Source: Devosia sp.
GTDB taxonomy: Bacteria; Pseudomonadota; Alphaproteobacteria; Rhizobiales; Devosiaceae
Direction: 5' to 3'
DNA: 64,000 bases
Assembly (NCBI RefSeq): GCF_017307495.1
Contig: NZ_JAFKHE010000021.1
Coordinates: forward strand, 1-64,000
Positions 1-7,754 of this stretch are shown here, piece after piece (the stretch's first letter is position 1; each line of letters starts with the position of its first letter). A program made the position numbers and the translations under genes. Below the pieces are notes generated by a model. The model saw only the letters and a list, made by a program, of their open reading frames with translations, made no database searches and was not told the origin of the DNA.

Positions 1-236
1 GCACCGGCATGGCGCCACCCCGCGTGATAGCGGCTTGTCCGGCGAACCGGACCATGCCGCGCGTGCTTTGAGCCTGGGGCAACACGACTGCCACCCCACC
101 CAACCTCCCCTGCACCAACCACTCGTCATGATCTCGCTTCGGTGCAGCGGACGAGGGGGAGAATCGCATGGGTGCGGAGTGAGGGGGACAAAATTCTGCG
201 CGCCACCGACAAGCCACTGATATTCCAGTCACTCTC

Positions 237-317
237 GGTGTCATCCCCGCGAAAGCAGGGACCCAACGCGCAGCCCGCGCCGGTGGAGAGATGGATCCCG
301 GGTCGAGCCCGGGATGA
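237..317. repeat. Interspersed palindromic repeat
   Basis: It begins with a GTGTCATCCCCGCGAAAGC-type half and ends with the perfect palindrome ATCCCGGG-TCGAG-CCCGGGAT (295-315) followed by GAC. The same CATYCCCGCGAAAGCGGG core recurs at 355-447 and 5200-5276, so this is a dispersed intergenic element. Confidence 0.7.
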
Positions 318-354
318 CAGCAGTGGGTGGGGCTGAATGGTGCACCACACTGGT

Positions 355-447
355 GTCATTCCCGCGAAAGCGGGAACCTAGTGCGATGCGTCAGGGCTCA
401 CTGGCCGTGGAGACATCCCACTGGGTTCCCGCTTTCGCGGGAATGAC
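355..447. repeat. Inverted-repeat pair of the same family
   Basis: A 25-nt arm at 355-379 (GTCATTCCCGCGAAAGCGGG followed by AACCT) is repeated in reverse complement at 423-447 with one mismatch. About 43 nt lie between the arms, so transcription in either direction would give a long hairpin. Confidence 0.75.
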
Positions 448-770
448 GCCGGGTGGAGCTTGGTCCTCGCGGCAGCGAGGCCTGACGCAACTGGGTGGGG
501 TGGGGCATTGCCTGTGCAACGACGAGGGGGGAGGGTCGTTCCCACACTCGGTGTCATCCCGGGCTTGATCCGGCATCCATCTCTCGGCCGGCACCGATCC
601 CCACATTCACTGGGCTGGCTTGGGACGCCAGCTGCGCAAGCGGTGAGGATGGTGGAGGGCCGCCGGCCATGCGGCGCAAGCTGCATTGCCCCCTCGTCTC
701 CAAACTTGTAGATCGGGGTCCGGGCTCCCACTTTCGTGGGCAAATCCAACGCACTCGGACCCTCACATCC

Positions 771-1199
771 ATGACCGATCTCAAGCTTATCGCGCTTGAC
801 AGCGAAGACCTCGACGTCATTTCGGCCACCACGCAGGACGCGATCGTGCGGGTCGGCGACATGGGATTTGCCAAGGCTGACAAGCGCTTCGCGCTGCTGA
901 TGAACCGCTATGCGTGGGAAGACGGCAAGGCCGGCAAGGCGGGGATACGCAAGCGCGCGGCGCTGCATTTCGACCATGTCGCGTCGGTCAAGGTGGCCGG
1001 AATCGACACCAATTCGGTGGAGGGAGCGCTCGAGCTGCTGACCATCCGGTTCACCCAGGGCGAAGCGCCAAGTGGTTGGATCGACTTGGCTTTTGCCGGC
1101 GGCGGGACGGTTCGACTGGAAGTCGACGTGCTGGAGGCGCGGCTGGCGGACCTGGGGTCGGCCTGGGCGGCCAAGGCCAAGCCCGAGCACGCCGCCTGA
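771..1199 (+). CDS. DUF2948 family protein
   Basis: This 142-residue soluble protein has an N-terminus MTDLKLIALDSEDLDVIS typical of the DUF2948 family. That family is found almost only in alphaproteobacteria and sits directly before hisD. Its biochemical role is unknown. No signal peptide, membrane segment or metal motif is visible. The TGA overlaps the hisD start (TGATG), so the two are probably co-transcribed and translationally coupled. The start chosen is the ATG at 771; the open frame continues upstream only through repeat DNA. Confidence 0.85.
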   Translation: MTDLKLIALDSEDLDVISATTQDAIVRVGDMGFAKADKRFALLMNRYAWEDGKAGKAGIRKRAALHFDHVASVKVAGIDTNSVEGALELLTIRFTQGEAPSGWIDLAFAGGGTVRLEVDVLEARLADLGSAWAAKAKPEHAA

Positions 1200-2491
1200 T
1201 GCCGGTCCGTCTCGACAGCCGGGATGCCGGCTTTGCCAAGTCATTCGAAACGCTGTTGAATTCGAAGCGCGAGGCCTCGCAGGAGGTCGGCGATGCGGTG
1301 GCCGCGATCCTCGCCGACGTGAAGGCGCGGGGCGACAAGGCGGTCGCCGAATACACCGAACGCTTCGATGGCCACGCTGGAACTCAGGGCTCCTTTCGAG
1401 TCGAAGACCACGAAATAGCTACCGCAAGATCACGAACTTCCGCTGGAGTTCTGGACGCGTTGACGATCGCGCATGACCGCATCAGGGCGCACCACGAAAA
1501 GCAGCGGCCGCTCGACCAGATCTACCAGGACCACCTCGGGGTCACGCTGGGGACGATCTGGACCCCGGTGGAGGCGGTCGGCGTGTACGTACCCGGCGGG
1601 CTGGCGGCCTATCCCTCGTCGGTGCTGATGAACGTGGTGCCGGCCAAGGTGGCGGGCGCGAGCCGCATCGCCATGGTGGTGCCGACGCCCGGCGGGCAAC
1701 TGAACGACGCCGTGCTGGCGGCGGCGAGCATTGCCGGGGTCACCGAGATCTACCGGATTGGCGGGGCGCAGGCGATCGGCGCGCTGGCCTACGGCACCGA
1801 GACGATCGCGCCGGTGAGCAAGATCGTCGGGCCGGGCAACGCCTATGTGGCGGCCGCGAAGCGCCAGGTCTTCGGCACGGTGGGCATCGACATGATCGCC
1901 GGACCGTCCGAAGTGCTGGTGATCGCCGACGGGTCGGCCAACCCGGCCTGGGTGGCGGCGGACCTCTTGGCGCAGGCTGAACATGGCGGGGGCGCCCAGT
2001 CGATCCTCGTCACCACCGACCAGCGTCTCGCCGACCTGGTGGAGGACGAGGTGTGGCGGCAGATCGAGCTGTTGCCGCGCGCCGAGATCACCCGTGCCGG
2101 CTGGGAGGAGTTCGGCGCGATCATCACCGTCGCCTCGCTGGACGAGGCGGTGGAGCTGGCCAATCGCATCGCCTCCGAGCATGTCGAGCTGGCGCTCGAT
2201 GATCCGAAGGCCCTGCTCCCCAGGATCCGCAATGCCGGTGCGATCTTCCTCGGCCATCACACGCCCGAAGCGATCGGCGACTATGTCGGCGGCTCGAACC
2301 ATGTGCTGCCGACGGCGCGATCGGCCCGCTATGCGTCCGGCCTCGGCGTGCTCGACTTCATGAAGCGCACATCGGTGCTGGGATGCGACCCGTCCTCGCT
2401 GGCCGAACTGGCCCCGGCGGCGGTGACGCTGGCCGAGACGGAAGGCCTGCAAGCGCATGGCCGCTCGGTCTCGATAAGGCTGAACCGGTAG
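1199..2491 (+). CDS. hisD: Histidinol dehydrogenase
   Basis: This 430-residue enzyme has the usual family length and catalyses the last two NAD-dependent oxidations of L-histidinol to L-histidine in the cytoplasm. Recognisable blocks include VYVPGGLAAYPSSVLMN, the IAGPSEVLVIAD segment, AEHGGGAQS, SEHVELALDDP and the C-terminal YVGGSNHVLPT. These carry the conserved zinc and catalytic His/Glu residues of the family. The ATG overlaps the DUF2948 stop. A short stretch around 1380-1440 is less typical of the family but keeps frame and length, so the gene looks intact. Confidence 0.97.
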   Translation: MPVRLDSRDAGFAKSFETLLNSKREASQEVGDAVAAILADVKARGDKAVAEYTERFDGHAGTQGSFRVEDHEIATARSRTSAGVLDALTIAHDRIRAHHEKQRPLDQIYQDHLGVTLGTIWTPVEAVGVYVPGGLAAYPSSVLMNVVPAKVAGASRIAMVVPTPGGQLNDAVLAAASIAGVTEIYRIGGAQAIGALAYGTETIAPVSKIVGPGNAYVAAAKRQVFGTVGIDMIAGPSEVLVIADGSANPAWVAADLLAQAEHGGGAQSILVTTDQRLADLVEDEVWRQIELLPRAEITRAGWEEFGAIITVASLDEAVELANRIASEHVELALDDPKALLPRIRNAGAIFLGHHTPEAIGDYVGGSNHVLPTARSARYASGLGVLDFMKRTSVLGCDPSSLAELAPAAVTLAETEGLQAHGRSVSIRLNR

Positions 2492-2492
2492 C

Positions 2493-3458
2493 ATGGCCCC
2501 TTCACCGCGACAGTTCGATCCCAGAACCGATCACATCGTCGCCGTGACGCTCGACCCCAACACCATCACCTCGGCCAATCCCGACGAGGTGCATGAGTGG
2601 CGGATCGCCATCTATGACCTGGTCGAGGAAAACCTGTTCGCCCCGGCACGGGTGAAGGCCACCGGCCCCTATGCGCTGCACGTCTCGATCGTCGGCAACT
2701 ACATCGTGCTCGACGTGCGCAACCCGGATACCTACGAGCCGATCGCGGCGCACTATCTGTCGCTCACCCCGTTCCGCCGCTTGATCCGCGACTACTTCCG
2801 CATCCGCGAAAGCTACTACGACGCCATCAAGACCGGCTCGAGCTACCAGATCGAGACCGTCGACATGGCGCGGCGGGGCCTGCACAACGAGGCGGCGGAG
2901 CTGCTGCGCACCCGGCTCGACAACAAGCTCGGGATGGATCTCAACACGGCACGCCGGCTGTTCACCCTGATCTGCGCGGTGCAGCCATTCGCGAGCCGTA
3001 TCGACGAGCGGGAATCGAACCTGCCGACGGTGCTGTTCGTGTGCTCGATGAACTCGGTGCGCTCGCCGATCGCGGCCGCGCTGGCGCGCAAGTTCTTCCC
3101 CGGCCGGCTGATCGTGCGCTCGGCCGGCGTGCGCTCGGGCAAGGCAGACGGCTTCGTCGAGGAGGTGATGGAGGAGATCGGCATCGACATGAGCGTGCAT
3201 ACGCCGCACACCATGGACGAACTGGTCGCCAACCATTTCGACCTCGTCATCACCCTGTCGGCCGACGCCCCCGAGGCGTTCCGGCGGCGCGGCATCGAGG
3301 CCGGCGCCATCGAGCACTGGCCGTTGCCCGACCCGACCGAGACCGAGGGCAATCGCGAGGCGGTGCTGAGCGCCTATCGCACGCTGCGCGACACGCTGCA
3401 GCAGCGGGTGCGCGAGCGGCTGGAGCAGCTGGTGGCGGGGACGCCGAATGCCGCTTGA
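2493..3458 (+). CDS. UPF0262 domain fused to low-molecular-weight phosphatase domain
   Basis: The protein has 321 residues in two parts. Residues 1 to about 165 match UPF0262, a small uncharacterised alphaproteobacterial family. Residues 177-321 are a low-molecular-weight phosphotyrosine phosphatase/arsenate reductase domain with the P-loop CSMNSVRS (C184 to R190, a CX5R motif) and a late DP general-acid motif (LPDPTE). In related genomes these are usually two adjacent genes, UPF0262 then phosphatase, between hisD and infA; here one uninterrupted frame covers both. The substrate is unknown. The start lies 1 nt after the hisD stop. Confidence 0.88.
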   Translation: MAPSPRQFDPRTDHIVAVTLDPNTITSANPDEVHEWRIAIYDLVEENLFAPARVKATGPYALHVSIVGNYIVLDVRNPDTYEPIAAHYLSLTPFRRLIRDYFRIRESYYDAIKTGSSYQIETVDMARRGLHNEAAELLRTRLDNKLGMDLNTARRLFTLICAVQPFASRIDERESNLPTVLFVCSMNSVRSPIAAALARKFFPGRLIVRSAGVRSGKADGFVEEVMEEIGIDMSVHTPHTMDELVANHFDLVITLSADAPEAFRRRGIEAGAIEHWPLPDPTETEGNREAVLSAYRTLRDTLQQRVRERLEQLVAGTPNAA

Positions 3459-3469
3459 GGTTGCAGTCT

Positions 3470-3487
3470 GGTGGCAAATATGCCACC
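3470..3487. promoter_or_regulatory. Palindromic operator of the toxin-antitoxin operon
   Basis: Perfect 7-bp arms GGTGGCA and TGCCACC flank AATA, directly before the toxin ATG. A TTGAGG (3455-3460) lies upstream and the AT-rich centre of the palindrome could serve as the -10. Binding there by the XRE antitoxin would block its own promoter, the usual logic of type II modules. The site is seen; the binding is inferred. Confidence 0.6.
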
Positions 3488-3847
3488 ATGTTGCCGATGG
3501 CAATTCGGCAAACTCGCATCATTTCGTGGATCAAGGCTGCTCGGAAAGACTTCGATGCCTTCCCTCGGCCCGCTCAGGACGATGTCCTGTCGGCCTTGAC
3601 CATGGCAGCAGATGGCGGATTTCCGACGACTGCCAAACCCATGAATGGCCTCGGCGCAGGGGTTTATGAGATCGCGCTGCGTCATCGCACCGACGCCTAC
3701 CGCGCGGTCTACACCTTGCAGTTCAAGGACACGCTCTGGGTGGTTCACGCATTCCAGAAGAAATCGAAGACCGGCATCAAGACGCCGAGTGCGGAGATAG
3801 ACCTGGTGGCACAGCGGCTAAGGCGGCTCAAGGAGATGTTGAAATGA
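3488..3847 (+). CDS. RelE/HigB-type toxin (phage Gp49-like family)
   Basis: This 119-residue basic protein resembles the phage-derived Gp49-like (DUF891) branch of RelE/ParE toxins, typically ribosome-dependent mRNA interferases. The motifs seen are WIKAARKDFDAFP near the N-terminus, GVYEIALRH.DAYRAVY in the middle, and HAFQKKSKTGIKTP near the end, the latter two typical of the family core. Toxin comes first and its TGA overlaps the antitoxin ATG (ATGA), as in higBA operons. ATG 3488 abuts the palindrome; ATG 3497, giving 116 residues, is an alternative start. Confidence 0.85.
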   Translation: MLPMAIRQTRIISWIKAARKDFDAFPRPAQDDVLSALTMAADGGFPTTAKPMNGLGAGVYEIALRHRTDAYRAVYTLQFKDTLWVVHAFQKKSKTGIKTPSAEIDLVAQRLRRLKEMLK

Positions 3848-4143
3848 GCGATGATGATATCGAACTGGTCCATGGCAGCGGCAATGTCTTCCGGGACTTT
3901 GGCCGGGCCGATGCAGACCTGCTACAGGCCAAGGCTCTGCTTGCAGCCGAAATCGCGCGAGTTCTCGACAGTCGGGGATGGACGACCCGGCAGGCGGAAG
4001 ATGCGACAGGAGTGAGCCACGCGGATTTTTCGCGTGTCCGGGGTGCGCGGCTGGAGCGCTTCACGCTCGATCGGCTGATGGGCATCCTGGGAAAGCTCGG
4101 GCAGAAGGTCGAACTCTCGGTGAGCGTGCGCCCGGCGGCCTGA
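3844..4143 (+). CDS. XRE-family antitoxin (HigA-like)
   Basis: This 99-residue protein has a helix-turn-helix in its second half (RQAEDATGVSHADFSRVRGA) of the type found in antitoxins paired with Gp49-like toxins. It should neutralise the upstream toxin and repress the operon, probably through the palindrome at 3470-3487. The ATG overlaps the toxin stop codon. The pair sits between two housekeeping genes that are often neighbours in related genomes, which suggests a later insertion. Confidence 0.85.
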   Translation: MSDDDIELVHGSGNVFRDFGRADADLLQAKALLAAEIARVLDSRGWTTRQAEDATGVSHADFSRVRGARLERFTLDRLMGILGKLGQKVELSVSVRPAA

Positions 4144-4302
4144 TCCTCGGGCATTGCGACAACGCCACGCCATCCCCATATAACCCCCGTCCTCACCCCA
4201 ACTGGTGGTTCACAAAGCGGGTGGCTTGCAGTATAGCTGCCCGCCAATCTCGCCCCCGACATTGTCAGTAGCGTGTTTCGTGGGGCCGTCTCAGGAGAGA
4301 GA

Positions 4303-4521
4303 ATGGCTAAGGAAGAAGTGCTCGAGTTTCCGGGCGTGGTGACGGAACTGCTGCCCAATGCGACCTTTCGGGTGAAGCTCGAAAACGAGCACGAGATCAT
4401 CGCGCACACCGCCGGCCGCATGCGCAAGAACCGCATTCGCGTGCTCGCGGGCGACAAGGTGCTGTGCGAGATGACGCCCTACGATCTGACCAAGGGCCGG
4501 ATCACCTACCGCTTCAAGTAA
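4303..4521 (+). CDS. infA: Translation initiation factor IF-1
   Basis: This 72-residue OB-fold protein matches IF-1 over its whole length ([17 protein letters not shown] strand, [20 protein letters not shown], and the C-terminal [12 protein letters not shown]). IF-1 binds the A site of the 30S subunit during initiation. An AGGAGAGA ribosome-binding site lies just before the ATG. It is followed 8 nt later by maf, as in many Hyphomicrobiales. Confidence 0.98.
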   Translation: MAKEEVLEFPGVVTELLPNATFRVKLENEHEIIAHTAGRMRKNRIRVLAGDKVLCEMTPYDLTKGRITYRFK

Positions 4522-4529
4522 GGGCAGAC

Positions 4530-5168
4530 ATGGCCAGCCGTCCCGAGCTCATCCTCGCGTCCGCATCGCCGCGGCGGTTGGCGCTCCTCAACCAGATCGG
4601 CATCGAGCCAGAGCACCTGGTTCCCGCCCATATCGACGAAACGCCGGAAAAGAACGAGCTGCCGCGCAAGCTGGCGCAGCGCCTCGCCGACCAGAAGGCG
4701 ATGACGGCACAGCACAAGGCCAAGACCTCGGGCATTGCCGGCAATGCGCTGGTGCTGGCCGCCGATACGGTGGTGGCCGTGGGGCGTCGCGTGCTGCCAA
4801 AAGCCGAGACGATGGAAGAGGCCTCCGAGTGCCTGAGGATCCTCTCGGGCCGCTCGCATCGCGTGTTCACGGCGGTGACGATGATCACCACTTCGGGGGC
4901 GATGCGGAAGCGGCTGGTCGAGACGCGGCTGCGCTTCAAGCGGCTGTCGGCGCGCGAGATCGAGAGCTACCTCGCCAGCGCCGAGTGGCGCGACAAGGCC
5001 GGCGGCTATGCCATCCAGGGCATTGCCGGGGCATTCGTGCTGAAGCTGCAGGGTTCCTATTCCGCCGTGGTCGGCCTGCCGCTCAACGAGACGGTGTCGC
5101 TGCTCGCCGGCGAGGGCTACCCGGTGCATTTCAACTGGCTCAACCAGTCGAGCCTGTCGGCAGTCTGA
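4530..5168 (+). CDS. maf: Maf-like nucleotide pyrophosphatase
   Basis: This 212-residue protein begins with the Maf signature ([10 protein letters not shown]), followed by AADTVV and the GGYAIQG-A motif of the active site. Family members hydrolyse non-canonical or modified nucleoside triphosphates to monophosphates, a house-cleaning role in the cytoplasm. The 8-nt gap to infA supports co-transcription. The ATG at 4530 is supported by AAGTAAGGGCAG just upstream. Confidence 0.95.
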   Translation: MASRPELILASASPRRLALLNQIGIEPEHLVPAHIDETPEKNELPRKLAQRLADQKAMTAQHKAKTSGIAGNALVLAADTVVAVGRRVLPKAETMEEASECLRILSGRSHRVFTAVTMITTSGAMRKRLVETRLRFKRLSAREIESYLASAEWRDKAGGYAIQGIAGAFVLKLQGSYSAVVGLPLNETVSLLAGEGYPVHFNWLNQSSLSAV

Positions 5169-5199
5169 GACGCGGCTGCGGCAAAGCAAAATCCACGGA

Positions 5200-5276
5200 G
5201 TCATTCCCGCGCAAGCGGGAACCTCGGTTTTCGTCATTGGCGACCAAACGGAGATCCCCGCGTTGGCGGGGATGAC
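5200..5276. repeat. Interspersed palindromic repeat between maf and yacG
   Basis: GTCATTCCCGCGCAAGCGGG at 5200-5219 and the opposing GATCCCCGCGTTGGCGGGG at 5253-5271 form an inverted pair of the family described at 237-447. Transcripts running from maf to yacG would carry this hairpin. Confidence 0.7.
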
Positions 5277-5349
5277 CCGGTGAGAAGGGGAAGCCCGAGA
5301 CAAACTCGTGCAGACGAGTTGGTCCGCTGCATCAGACAGGACGCCGCAA

Positions 5350-5550
5350 ATGGCCGAAGTCATCAAGCTCAGGAAACCGGTCCCCTGCCCGATCTGCGGC
5401 AAGCCATCGAGCCAGCAGTTCCATCCGTTCTGCTCGGCGCGCTGCCAGGACATCGACCTCAACCGCTGGCTGAGCGGCAGCTACGTGATTCCGGCCCGCG
5501 ATGACGAGGACGAGGTGCTGCCGCAGGAGGATGGCGGAGACGAGGAATAG
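5350..5550 (+). CDS. yacG: DNA gyrase inhibitor YacG (zinc protein)
   Basis: This 66-residue protein has a treble-clef zinc site, CPICGK near residue 14 and [10 protein letters not shown] in the middle, followed by [11 protein letters not shown] and an acidic tail (DDEDEV...GDEE). YacG proteins bind zinc and in E. coli inhibit gyrase. The position after maf is conserved in this order. The ATG follows an AGGA at modest distance. Confidence 0.93.
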   Translation: MAEVIKLRKPVPCPICGKPSSQQFHPFCSARCQDIDLNRWLSGSYVIPARDDEDEVLPQEDGGDEE

Positions 5551-5689
5551 GCGGCCCGGCCGCTGCCCCCTCGCTGGCGAAAGCCCTGAACCCCGCCGCA
5601 GGGCACCGGGCTCGAAGGGGCGACCGGCGTGCCATGGCACCGCGCCCTGCCCTGCCGTTTTCCACAGGCGGCGAGATGGCAAAACGCGC

Positions 5690-5718
5690 TTGCGCACCCC
5701 GGCAATGCCCCCTATAAA
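5690..5718 (+). promoter_or_regulatory. Sigma-70-type promoter for tRNA-Phe
   Basis: TTGCGC (5690-5695) and TATAAA (5713-5718) are separated by 17 bp and end 33 bp before the mature tRNA 5' end. This fits a housekeeping promoter with a short 5' leader. Confidence 0.55.
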
Positions 5719-5751
5719 CCGCCCGACTTAGCGCCCTCGGGCGCCACGGTT

Positions 5752-5827
5752 GCCCGGGTAGCTCAGTTGGTAGAGCAGCGGATTGAAAATCCGCGTGTCA
5801 CTGGTTCGATTCCGGTCCCGGGCACCA
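5752..5827 (+). tRNA. tRNA-Phe (anticodon GAA)
   Basis: The 76-nt cloverleaf starts GCCCGGGTAGCTCAG and ends with GGTTCGATTCC and an encoded CCA. The acceptor stem pairs GCCCGGG with CCCGGGC. The anticodon loop reads TTGAAAA, with GAA at 5785-5787. It separates the housekeeping cluster from the oxygen-responsive block. Confidence 0.98.
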
Positions 5828-5859
5828 TTCTTCACACACAATAGCTGCACTGTTGTCGC

Positions 5860-6816
5860 TCAGGGCGTCGTGGGCGTGGCGAGGAAGCGGGCTTTGCCGG
5901 CTTCGTTGTAGTAGCGCTCGGTGCTACTGCGCTCGCACAATTGCGTGGCTTCGCGCGTGACGGCAGAGGCGGCGGCGGCGACGCCGTAGCGATTGGCCGA
6001 GTCGAGCGTCCAGCCGCGCGCCAGGGCGAGGGTGAGCGCAGCGACATAGCTGTCGCCGGCGCCGACCATGCTGCGTACGGAGACCTCCGGCGGAGCGATG
6101 GTGAACTGGCTGTCGCGGGTGGTGACCAGCGAGCCCTTCTCGCCCAGGGCGAAGACGACGACCTCGGCCATCCCGGTGGCGACGAGGCGGGCCGCGCCGG
6201 CGGGCAGATTGTCGCTGCTTTCGCCCGTCAGGTCCTGCGCCTCGGCCTGGTTCAGCCGAACCAGGAAGGGCCGGCCGGCGATGCCGCGCACGAGGGCTTC
6301 GCCATGGCTGTCGAGGATGAGGCGGGCGTCGTGCCGGCGGACAAGCTCGCCGAGGCGGGCGTAGAGATCCACGGCGATGCCGGGCAGCAGGCTGCCGCTG
6401 GCGACCACGTAGCTGCCGGCGTCGATGATCCGGTCGAGTTCGGCGAGGATCCGGTCGCCGAGGCCGGGGTCCTGCGCCGGGCCGGGCAGGACGAAGCGGT
6501 AGTGGAGGCCGGTGTCCTCCTCCATCACGGTCATCGAGGTGCGCGTCTCGCCGGCGAGGCGATACTCGATGCACTCGACCCCGGCGGCCTGCAGCAGGTC
6601 GATGTATGCGCGTCCCGTATGGCCGCCGAGCGCGACAAAGGCGCGGCTGGTGCCGCCGAGCTCGCGGATGGCGCGCGAGACATTGGCGCCGCCGCCGCCG
6701 GGATGCAGGATCGCCGGGCTGCAGCGGAGCTTGCGCTGCGGCTCGAGCCGGGCCACCGACGTGGTGGTGTCGAGCGCCGGGTTGAGGGTGACGGTGAGGA
6801 TCGCGGCCTGGGTCAT
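5860..6816 (-). CDS. PfkB-family sugar kinase (6-phosphofructokinase 2-like)
   Basis: This 318-residue protein is of the PfkB/ribokinase fold. It has the N-terminal TVTLNPALDTT block, the GGGGANVSRAIRELGG substrate-binding loop, and the C-terminal MVGAGDSYVAA motif whose Asp is the catalytic base. The sequence resembles PfkB and 1-phosphofructokinases, and the neighbouring aldolase and glucokinase-like genes favour fructose-6-phosphate as substrate. The ATG overlaps the aldolase stop (ATGA). It is the last gene of a three-gene operon driven from the FNR box at 8822-8835. Confidence 0.88.
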   Translation of the reverse strand: MTQAAILTVTLNPALDTTTSVARLEPQRKLRCSPAILHPGGGGANVSRAIRELGGTSRAFVALGGHTGRAYIDLLQAAGVECIEYRLAGETRTSMTVMEEDTGLHYRFVLPGPAQDPGLGDRILAELDRIIDAGSYVVASGSLLPGIAVDLYARLGELVRRHDARLILDSHGEALVRGIAGRPFLVRLNQAEAQDLTGESSDNLPAGAARLVATGMAEVVVFALGEKGSLVTTRDSQFTIAPPEVSVRSMVGAGDSYVAALTLALARGWTLDSANRYGVAAAASAVTREATQLCERSSTERYYNEAGKARFLATPTTP

Positions 6817-7742
6817 CGGACCTGTCCGGCCGTGGCGGCGGCGATATGCAGGGCGGCGATGCGCTCGAGCATGGCGAGGGCTTCGACGCGCGGGCGCTGG
6901 AAGGTATTGCGGCCGACGATGGAGCCGTGCCCTCCGCCCGCCGCGATGGCGCCGACTTCGGCATAGACCGCATCGAGATCCTTGGCCGGGCCGCCCGAGA
7001 AGACGACGAGGCGGCGGCCGGCGAAGGCGGCGTCGCGCACGTGGCGGACACGATCCTCGAGGCGGGACAGGTCGGCGGTATAGGCGGGGCGGGCCTGGGC
7101 CGTCTCGATGCGGGCGGTCGGCGGCTTGACCTTGATGATATGGGCGCCGAGCTGGGCGGCGATCTGCGCGCCCCAGGCGACGACGTCGAGGGCCGTCTCG
7201 CCCTCATGGCTCAGGGTGCCGCCGCGCGGATAGGCCCAGATGACCACGGCGAGGCCGCTGGCCTTGGCCTCGGCAGCGCCGGCGCGGACTTCCTCGAACA
7301 TTTCGTACTGACGGTCGGAGCCGGGATAGATGGTGTAGCCGATGGCGCTGCAGCCGAGCTCCAGCGCATCGCGGACCGTGGCGGTGACCGCTTCATCCTT
7401 GATGGCGCCGAGGCCGTTGGCGTTGTTGGCCTTGAGGATCAGCGGCACGGCGCCGGCATAGCGGTCGGCGCCGACGGCGAGGAAGCCGAGCGGGGCGGCG
7501 AGTGCGCTGACCCCGGCTTCGATCGCGAGCTCGAAATGGTAGCGCGGATCATAGGCCGGCGGGTTGGGGGCGAAGCTGGCGGCGGGGCCGTGCTCGAAGC
7601 CCTGGTCGACCGGCAGCACGAGCAGGCGTCCGGTGCCGGCGGTCCGCCCGTGCATGAGCAGGCGGGCGAGGCTGGCCTTCACGCCGGGCCTCTCCCCGTC
7701 GTACCAGCCGAGCACGTGGCGCACGGGTTCGGGGATATGCAT
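6813..7742 (-). CDS. Class I fructose-bisphosphate aldolase, archaeal/FbaB type
   Basis: This 309-residue protein belongs to the DeoC/FbaB superfamily of Schiff-base aldolases and cleaves fructose-1,6-bisphosphate to DHAP and glyceraldehyde-3-phosphate. It carries LVLPVDQGFEHGP, IWAYPRGG, and HIIKVKPP, whose Lys is the likely Schiff-base residue, then VVFSGGP and SIVGRNTFQRP for phosphate binding. Unlike class II enzymes it needs no metal. It lies 12 nt after the glucokinase-like gene and overlaps pfkB, so it should be co-expressed under oxygen limitation. Confidence 0.9.
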   Translation of the reverse strand: MHIPEPVRHVLGWYDGERPGVKASLARLLMHGRTAGTGRLLVLPVDQGFEHGPAASFAPNPPAYDPRYHFELAIEAGVSALAAPLGFLAVGADRYAGAVPLILKANNANGLGAIKDEAVTATVRDALELGCSAIGYTIYPGSDRQYEMFEEVRAGAAEAKASGLAVVIWAYPRGGTLSHEGETALDVVAWGAQIAAQLGAHIIKVKPPTARIETAQARPAYTADLSRLEDRVRHVRDAAFAGRRLVVFSGGPAKDLDAVYAEVGAIAAGGGHGSIVGRNTFQRPRVEALAMLERIAALHIAAATAGQVR

Positions 7743-7754
7743 GGTCCCGCCCCG

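Larger units (their letters stand above)
1..770. other. Gene-free, repeat-rich spacer at left edge
   Basis: No credible gene lies here. The open frames are short, overlap on both strands and match nothing I recognise. The stretch is a mosaic of intergenic palindromic repeats and G- or C-rich tracts. In other Hyphomicrobiales the gene before DUF2948-hisD is often murA; none of it is visible here. Confidence 0.6.

Noticed and set aside
378..1244. Long minus-strand frame opposite DUF2948
   Set aside because: Composition is typical of an antisense shadow and it runs through repeat DNA; the plus-strand gene is well supported.
1378..1440. Possible double frameshift inside hisD
   Set aside because: The stretch is unusual but length and flanking alignment fit the family; substitution is the simpler view.
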